Source of the DNA: Nocardia asteroides
GTDB taxonomy: Bacteria > Actinomycetota > Actinomycetes > Mycobacteriales > Mycobacteriaceae
Assembly (NCBI RefSeq): GCF_021183625.1
Contig: NZ_CP089214.1
Location: 806,001 to 870,000, forward strand
Length of the DNA stretch: 64,000 nt
Reading direction: 5' to 3'
The position numbers and the translations under genes are program-made. The notes below the pieces were generated by a model that was not told where the DNA came from, did not search any database, and saw only the letters and a program-made list of their open reading frames with translations. Shown here in pieces: positions 59,491 to 64,000 of the stretch; the first letter of the stretch is position 1; each line of letters opens with the position of its first letter.

Positions 59491-60980
59491 CCGGCTCCCG
59501 CGAATTCTCCGGCCGGGATCGCGCCGGGGAGCAGCAGCGCAGCTTCGCCGCGGTCTTCGAGGGCGCCGGGCTCGACGTCGAGGAGCTGTGGACCGAGTAC
59601 TTCGGCATCGGAGGCAACGCCGGGTTCCTCGAGGTCGACGCCTACGTGCACGGCATGACGACGCTCGCCGCCAGGGACCGCGACATGCTCGCGCACGTCG
59701 TCAACGAATACCTCGACCAGCGCACCGAGACCAGGCGCGCCACCTTCAGCCGCCCCTTCCGCAATCCGCGCCCGACCACCCCGGCGCTCTCCGCGCTGGT
59801 CGAGCTGGTCGACGGCGTCCACCTCGCCGCACCGGACCGGCTCCCGGTGATCGCGCGCGCCGCGGGCACCGCGCTCGGCGTCGAACTCACCGTGCACCTC
59901 GTCGACTACGAACAGCGCGCGCTGCACCCCGCCACCGGCACCGGCACGCCCCCGCTCGACCTCGACACCACCACCGCGGGCCGGGCCTTCCGCGAACTGG
60001 AGACCCAGACCTCCTCGACCGACCGCGCACAAACCCTGTGGATACCGCTGCTCGACGGCATCGAACGGCTCGGCGTGCTCGAGATCGGCGTCCCCGAACC
60101 CGAAGACCTGCGCGACCCCGGCCTGCGCGCGCACTGCCGCTGGGTGGCCCGGCTGCTCGGCCACCTCGTCACCATCACCACCAACTACGGCGACGGACTC
60201 GACCGCACCCGCCTCACCCGGAACCGCACCCCCGACGCCGAACTCCTCTGGTCGCTGCTGCCCCCGCGTACCGCCGGGGTCGGCGACGTCGTGGTCAGCG
60301 CCGCCGTCGAGCCGCGCTACGACCTGCGCGGCGACGTCTTCGACTACGCCTTCTCCGAAAGCACCGCGCAGCTGCTGATCCTCGACGCCTCCGGCGACCG
60401 CGCCGAGCTGATCGCCGCGACCGCGCTGTCCGCCTACCGCAGCGCCAGGCACGCCGGAGCCGGGCTGCCCGGGCAGGCCCGCTCGATCGAGGAGACGCTC
60501 GTCGCCCGCTTCGGGGCAGGCCCGCTGGCCACCGCCGTACTCGCCGAGCTGGACCTGGACAGCGGGCGGCTGCGCTATCTCAACGCCGGTCACGCCGAGC
60601 CGCTGGTCATGCGCGGCGGCACTATCGCCGACCCGCTCGGCGGCGGGCGGGGTCTACCGCTCGGCCTCGGCGCGGCGACCGAGCCCGTCGCCGAGGAGAA
60701 GGTGCACCCCGAGGACTGGCTGGTCCTCTACACCGACGGCATCACCGGTGGTCCCAGCGGTGACGAGTTCGGCCTGCGGCGGCTGGCGGAGGTGCTGCGC
60801 CGGGAGGCCGGGACGGGCCATCCGCCGCCGGAGACGGTGCGGCAGGTGATCACCGCGGTGCGGGAGCATCACCCGACGCCGCTGCGCGAGGACGCCACCG
60901 TCATGCTGGTGCGCAAGCTGGGTCCGAAGATCGCGCCGCGACGTCCGGAGGACGAAAGGCGAGAATCGTTCGACCGGTGA
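59487..60980 (+). CDS. PP2C/SpoIIE-family serine phosphatase
   Basis: A 497-residue phosphatase. Residues 90-235 look like a GAF-type sensor and 250-485 are a SpoIIE/RsbU-type PP2C domain. Landmarks are RGDVFDYAFSES near 276, RYLNAGHAEPLVMRGG near 363-378, WLVLYTDGITGG near 410-421 and REDATVMLVRK near 469-479. The usual DVSGHG loop reads LDASGDRAELI, so one metal-ligand or substrate contact may differ. GTG at 59487 overlaps the upstream stop; GTG at 59484 is possible. The pair probably transmits a small-molecule or stress signal to an anti-sigma-factor antagonist or to the ANTAR protein. Confidence 0.88.
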   Translation: MTGSREFSGRDRAGEQQRSFAAVFEGAGLDVEELWTEYFGIGGNAGFLEVDAYVHGMTTLAARDRDMLAHVVNEYLDQRTETRRATFSRPFRNPRPTTPALSALVELVDGVHLAAPDRLPVIARAAGTALGVELTVHLVDYEQRALHPATGTGTPPLDLDTTTAGRAFRELETQTSSTDRAQTLWIPLLDGIERLGVLEIGVPEPEDLRDPGLRAHCRWVARLLGHLVTITTNYGDGLDRTRLTRNRTPDAELLWSLLPPRTAGVGDVVVSAAVEPRYDLRGDVFDYAFSESTAQLLILDASGDRAELIAATALSAYRSARHAGAGLPGQARSIEETLVARFGAGPLATAVLAELDLDSGRLRYLNAGHAEPLVMRGGTIADPLGGGRGLPLGLGAATEPVAEEKVHPEDWLVLYTDGITGGPSGDEFGLRRLAEVLRREAGTGHPPPETVRQVITAVREHHPTPLREDATVMLVRKLGPKIAPRRPEDERRESFDR

Positions 60981-61023
60981 GAGAGTCGGCCGTACTGATC
61001 CGACCGAGCCCCCGGGAACTACC

Positions 61024-61623
61024 GTGTCCACCATGACCTCCGCCCTGTGGCGCGCGATGATCGAGCCGGGCCTCGCCTCGCTGCCGGAGCACGTAGCGGT
61101 ACTCCTCACGAGCCTCGACGCTCCGCCTCGGCTCGGTGCACACCTGCGGGCAGTGCACGACGTCGCCAGGCAGTTGGCCGATTGGATGACCGACCATCAC
61201 CCCGCGGTGCGCTTCGATCGCGAAGCGGTGCTCTTCGGAGCGGCAACTCACGACATCGGGAAGGTGCTGCACCCCGAGGAACTGTCCGGACCGGGCACCG
61301 ACCACGAACGCGCCGGATTCGAACTGCTGCTCGCTCGAGGCTTCGAGGCGAAGTCGGCCCGCTTCGCATGGACGCACGGAGCGTGGAGCGGAGACGACAT
61401 CGGCATGGAAGACCTCCTCGTCGGCCTGGCCGACAAAGTGTGGAAAGCCAAGCGCGTCCCCGACGTCGAGCAGTTGATCGTGCAGCGTCTCGCAGCCGCC
61501 GACGGTTCACCGCCCTGGCAGGTGTTCCTGGCGCTCGATGACGCACTCGACCGGACCGCCGCGGAAGCCGACTCCCGGCTCGCATTCCAAGCGAGCTATC
61601 CGATCGAGGCCCGGCCTTCGTAG
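61024..61623 (+). CDS. HD-domain protein
   Basis: A 199-residue HD-superfamily phosphohydrolase candidate. LRAVHDVARQLADWM near residues 40-54 gives the first His, GAATHDIGKVLHPEEL near 71-86 the HD pair and GPGTDHERAGFELL near 87-100 a further His. The final metal-binding Asp may be in GLADKVWKAKR near 133. Substrates of such proteins are nucleotides or related phosphates. GTG start; an internal ATG three codons later is also possible. It stands 43 bp after the phosphatase gene and may be co-transcribed. Confidence 0.82.
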   Translation: MSTMTSALWRAMIEPGLASLPEHVAVLLTSLDAPPRLGAHLRAVHDVARQLADWMTDHHPAVRFDREAVLFGAATHDIGKVLHPEELSGPGTDHERAGFELLLARGFEAKSARFAWTHGAWSGDDIGMEDLLVGLADKVWKAKRVPDVEQLIVQRLAAADGSPPWQVFLALDDALDRTAAEADSRLAFQASYPIEARPS

Positions 61624-61665
61624 GGCGAAGAACCCGGCATTGGCATCTGCGCCGGCATCGGAATA

Positions 61666-62067
61666 ATGGCGCGTATGGAATTCACGCACAGTGGCTGGCT
61701 CGCCATCTTCACAGGAACCGACACCCTCATGGGCCGTTCCCGCGAGGTCGACGCGTGGGATTCGATAACGGGCACCGCCATGATCGTCGACGCCGAACAG
61801 GGCGCGCGGCGGCCGGTCACCGACTACCCTGACTTCTCCCACCTCGAACGGGCAAATCGCGTCGTCGGCGTCGTGCCGGGAGCCGGATGGCGCGCCTGCG
61901 CTCGCGGACACATGGCGAACGATCCCGACTCACCGGCAGAGCCGGTTCTGGCGTGGCTGGTGTCGTCCCGCGGCGTACTCACCCCCGTCACCATGGACGC
62001 CGACGGAGAGATCGGCCTCGATGACACGATGAGTCGCTACTTCCCACCGGGAAGCGAGCTCGATTGA
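61666..62067 (+). CDS. Hypothetical protein
   Basis: A 133-residue protein I do not recognise. It starts MARMEFTHSGWLAIFTG, has no signal peptide or membrane helix, and continues with short beta-like stretches (TAMIVDAEQGARRPV, VLAWLVSSRGVLTPVTMD). The Cys in WRACARGHM near residue 77 is the only one. It lies between the HD protein and the transglutaminase-like gene, all on the same strand. ATG at 61675 is an alternative start. Codon use is typical of the genome, which supports a real gene. Confidence 0.65.
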   Translation: MARMEFTHSGWLAIFTGTDTLMGRSREVDAWDSITGTAMIVDAEQGARRPVTDYPDFSHLERANRVVGVVPGAGWRACARGHMANDPDSPAEPVLAWLVSSRGVLTPVTMDADGEIGLDDTMSRYFPPGSELD

Positions 62068-62106
62068 TCAAGTCGACCCGCACTGCGACTGTCTACCATC
62101 GCCGAC

Positions 62107-62997
62107 ATGACGGATCTTTCGCACTACTCGACACAGAGCAGAGTGACCGATCCGGGGGCTCGATCCGCGTTGCTGGCCGGGCTGACCGGCGACTTCGCGC
62201 AGCTGCGACGGACGGTATCGGGTCTGGTCATCCACTACCGCGCCGACAGCCCACTGGCGAAAGGCGTTCCGGCTCAGCGCATGCGCGAGATCGATACCCG
62301 CTACATCGAGACCATGCTGAGCAGGCTGGCCGAGCTGGCCGGCGGCTCACTCGACGAACCACGGCGGCCGGCCCAGCGCCTGGTCGGCTGCTGCCGTGAC
62401 TTCACGGTGCTCTACGTCGCCGCGTTGCGCGCACGCGGCATCCCGGCCCGCGCGCGGGTCGGCTTCGCCACCTACTTCGTCGCCGACTACGCCGTGGATC
62501 ACGAAGTCGCCGAGGTCTGGGACGCCGATCGGGCGCGCTGGCGCCTCGTCGACCCCGAACTCGACGACGGGCACACCGGCCCGGACGGCACCCGCATCGA
62601 CCCGCTCGATCTCATACCCGACCAATTCGTACCCGCCGGCGCTGCATGGCAACTGTGCCGCACCGGCAACGCCGACCCGGCACGCTTCGTCGTCGACCCG
62701 GGCCTCGACATCCCCGAGACGCACGGCATGCCGCAGATCGCGCACAATCTCGTGCACGACCTCGCCGCACTGAACTGCGCCGAGATGTTGCTCTGGGACG
62801 AGTGGGGCTGGGGTGAGAACAGGTCGCTCACCGACTCGGAGCAGGAGCTCCTCGACCGCGTCGCGGCGGTCACGACGGGCGGCGACAGCTTGCAGGCCCG
62901 TCGGCTCTACGAGGACGAGCCGTTGCTGCGCGTGCCCGACACCGTCACCAGCGTCGATCCCCTCGGGGGTCCACCGCGCACCGTGACGTGGCGCTGA
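62107..62997 (+). CDS. Transglutaminase-like cysteine protease superfamily protein
   Basis: A 296-residue transglutaminase-core protein. The catalytic triad can be placed as Cys near residue 97 in VGCCRDFTVLYVAAL, His near 132 in DHEVAEVWD and Asp near 149 in RLVDPEL. ALRARGIPARARVGFATYF near 104-122 is the classic segment between Cys and His. It lacks a signal peptide, so it is probably cytosolic. Bacterial members are proteases, peptidases or peptide-modifying enzymes. The precise role is unknown. Confidence 0.88.
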   Translation: MTDLSHYSTQSRVTDPGARSALLAGLTGDFAQLRRTVSGLVIHYRADSPLAKGVPAQRMREIDTRYIETMLSRLAELAGGSLDEPRRPAQRLVGCCRDFTVLYVAALRARGIPARARVGFATYFVADYAVDHEVAEVWDADRARWRLVDPELDDGHTGPDGTRIDPLDLIPDQFVPAGAAWQLCRTGNADPARFVVDPGLDIPETHGMPQIAHNLVHDLAALNCAEMLLWDEWGWGENRSLTDSEQELLDRVAAVTTGGDSLQARRLYEDEPLLRVPDTVTSVDPLGGPPRTVTWR

Positions 62998-63067
62998 ACC
63001 GCGCCCCGGCGACAGATTCGGCGATGCGCGCTGCATCCGGCTCGATGCTCGTACGGTACGGCCCGGG

Positions 63068-64000
63068 TCAGCCTTCGATCGGCTGCGCCTGATCACGAAC
63101 GACAGCGGCGGAGGCGAAGAGGTTCAACCCCAGCGTCCGCGACAGGTGCGCGATGGCACGCTGCCCGCGCACACTGTTGCCCGCCGGATCCAGCTTCGGC
63201 GAGAACGTCCCGATGGCGCCCTTGCCGGGCGAGATCGCGACGATCCCGCCGGACACCCCCGATTTGGCGGGTAACCCGATCTCGTAGAGCCATTCCCCTG
63301 ACCGTTCGTACATCCCGCAGGTCGCCAGCACCGACAGCGTGTCCCGGCAGACATGGGCCTGCACGACCCGCTCGCCGGTCACCGGATTCACGCCACCGCC
63401 GGCCAGCGTGGAGCCCATGATCGCGAGATCGCGTGCGTGCACGCGCAGCGAGCACTGCCTGGTGTAGACATCCACCACCTCGAGCGGGTCGGCCGTGATC
63501 CGCCCGTAGCTCTCCAGCAGGCCCGCGATCGCCCGGTTGCGCTGGTTGGTCAGCGTCTCCGAGTGGTAGACCTCGTCGTCCAGCTGCAGCGGCCGACCCG
63601 CGAAGCGGGACAGCCCCGTGCGGATGTACTCCCACCGCGCGGCCGGTGTGCCACCGGGAACCAGCGCGGTCGTCGCCATCGCCCCCGCGTTGACCATGGG
63701 GTTCATCGGATGCCCGTCGTTGAGTTCGATGGCCATGACCGAATTGAACGGCAGCCCGGTGTTGTCGACACCGACCCGATCGCGGACGATGCCGTGCCCG
63801 AGCGCGTCACAGACCAGCGCGTAGACGAACGCCTTCGAAATCGACTGGATGGAGAACTCGTGCGCGGCGGCGCCGACGGTGTGCGCGCCGCCGCCGAGAT
63901 CGGCGACCGCGATGCCGAAGAGATCGGGATCGGCGGCGGCGAGCGCGGGAATGTAGTCGGCGACGACACCGGCGGTCCGCGGAACGTAGCGCTGATAGGC
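63068..64000 (-). CDS. glsA: Glutaminase (partial, N-terminal end beyond the window)
   Basis: About 311 residues of a serine-dependent glutaminase, which converts glutamine to glutamate and ammonia. FSIQSISKAFVYAL contains the catalytic Ser-x-x-Lys (SISK). ELNDGHPMNPMVNAGAMATT and SETLTNQRNRAIAGLL hold the substrate-binding Asn and Tyr/Glu residues, and GLPAKSGVSGGIVAISPGKG the C-terminal Ser/Lys loop. The frame is open to the right edge, so only a short N-terminal piece is missing. It is cytosolic and convergent with the transglutaminase-like gene. Confidence 0.93.
   Translation of the reverse strand, partial: AYQRYVPRTAGVVADYIPALAAADPDLFGIAVADLGGGAHTVGAAAHEFSIQSISKAFVYALVCDALGHGIVRDRVGVDNTGLPFNSVMAIELNDGHPMNPMVNAGAMATTALVPGGTPAARWEYIRTGLSRFAGRPLQLDDEVYHSETLTNQRNRAIAGLLESYGRITADPLEVVDVYTRQCSLRVHARDLAIMGSTLAGGGVNPVTGERVVQAHVCRDTLSVLATCGMYERSGEWLYEIGLPAKSGVSGGIVAISPGKGAIGTFSPKLDPAGNSVRGQRAIAHLSRTLGLNLFASAAVVRDQAQPIEG

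Overview
The window looks like a chromosomal segment of a mycolic-acid actinobacterium, most likely Nocardia or a close relative such as Rhodococcus. The reasons are very high GC with G/C at most third codon positions, frequent GTG starts, many ATGA/GTGA start-stop overlaps, a DUF3068 (PorA-family) membrane protein, type VII secretion-like proteins, an IdeR-type iron box and a CmtR-type metal repressor. No rRNA, tRNA, CRISPR array, transposase or phage gene was seen.

From 1 to about 13.5 kb and from about 17.2 to 46 kb lies one large catabolic locus. It holds two cytochromes P450, several short-chain dehydrogenases (SDRs), five crotonase-fold enzymes, three AMP-forming acyl-CoA ligases, two acyl-CoA dehydrogenases, a CoA transferase, a thiolase, an Ltp-type thiolase/aldolase with its DUF35 partner, a FAS1-type hydratase, an aldehyde dehydrogenase, a beta-hydroxyacid dehydrogenase, two amidohydrolases, a flavin monooxygenase, two DapB-like reductases and a Liv-type ABC importer with one fused permease-permease-ATPase polypeptide. 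Together they suggest uptake, hydroxylation, oxidation to an acid, CoA activation and beta-oxidation/retro-aldol breakdown of a bulky hydrophobic, perhaps isoprenoid or alicyclic, substrate. The substrate cannot be read from the sequence. A recurring 23-bp palindrome (core TACNGTANNNNNTACNGTA) sits in most promoter regions of this locus, including that of the ABC importer and that of a TetR gene at 4302-5150. This points to a single TetR-controlled regulon, which I regard as the main discovery of the window.

A metal-resistance island (13.7-17.1 kb: a MerR regulator with a Cys-rich partner, then CmtR, a cation efflux protein and DUF3703) interrupts the catabolic locus. It is flanked by strong hairpins and an AT-richer patch.

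From 46 kb on the content changes. There is a peroxiredoxin and a divergent TetR with its own palindrome. Next comes a four-gene polymorphic-toxin module: an SseB-like protein, an ESX-type small protein, a 2058-residue RHS protein ending in a probable barnase-like RNase domain, and a barstar-like immunity protein. After that come an amidase, a DUF1905 protein, an IdeR-boxed siderophore-interacting protein, a GAF-ANTAR/PP2C phosphatase signalling pair, an HD-domain protein, a transglutaminase-like protein and the N-terminal part of a glutaminase that runs off the right edge. Long open frames antisense to these genes are composition artefacts and are not annotated.
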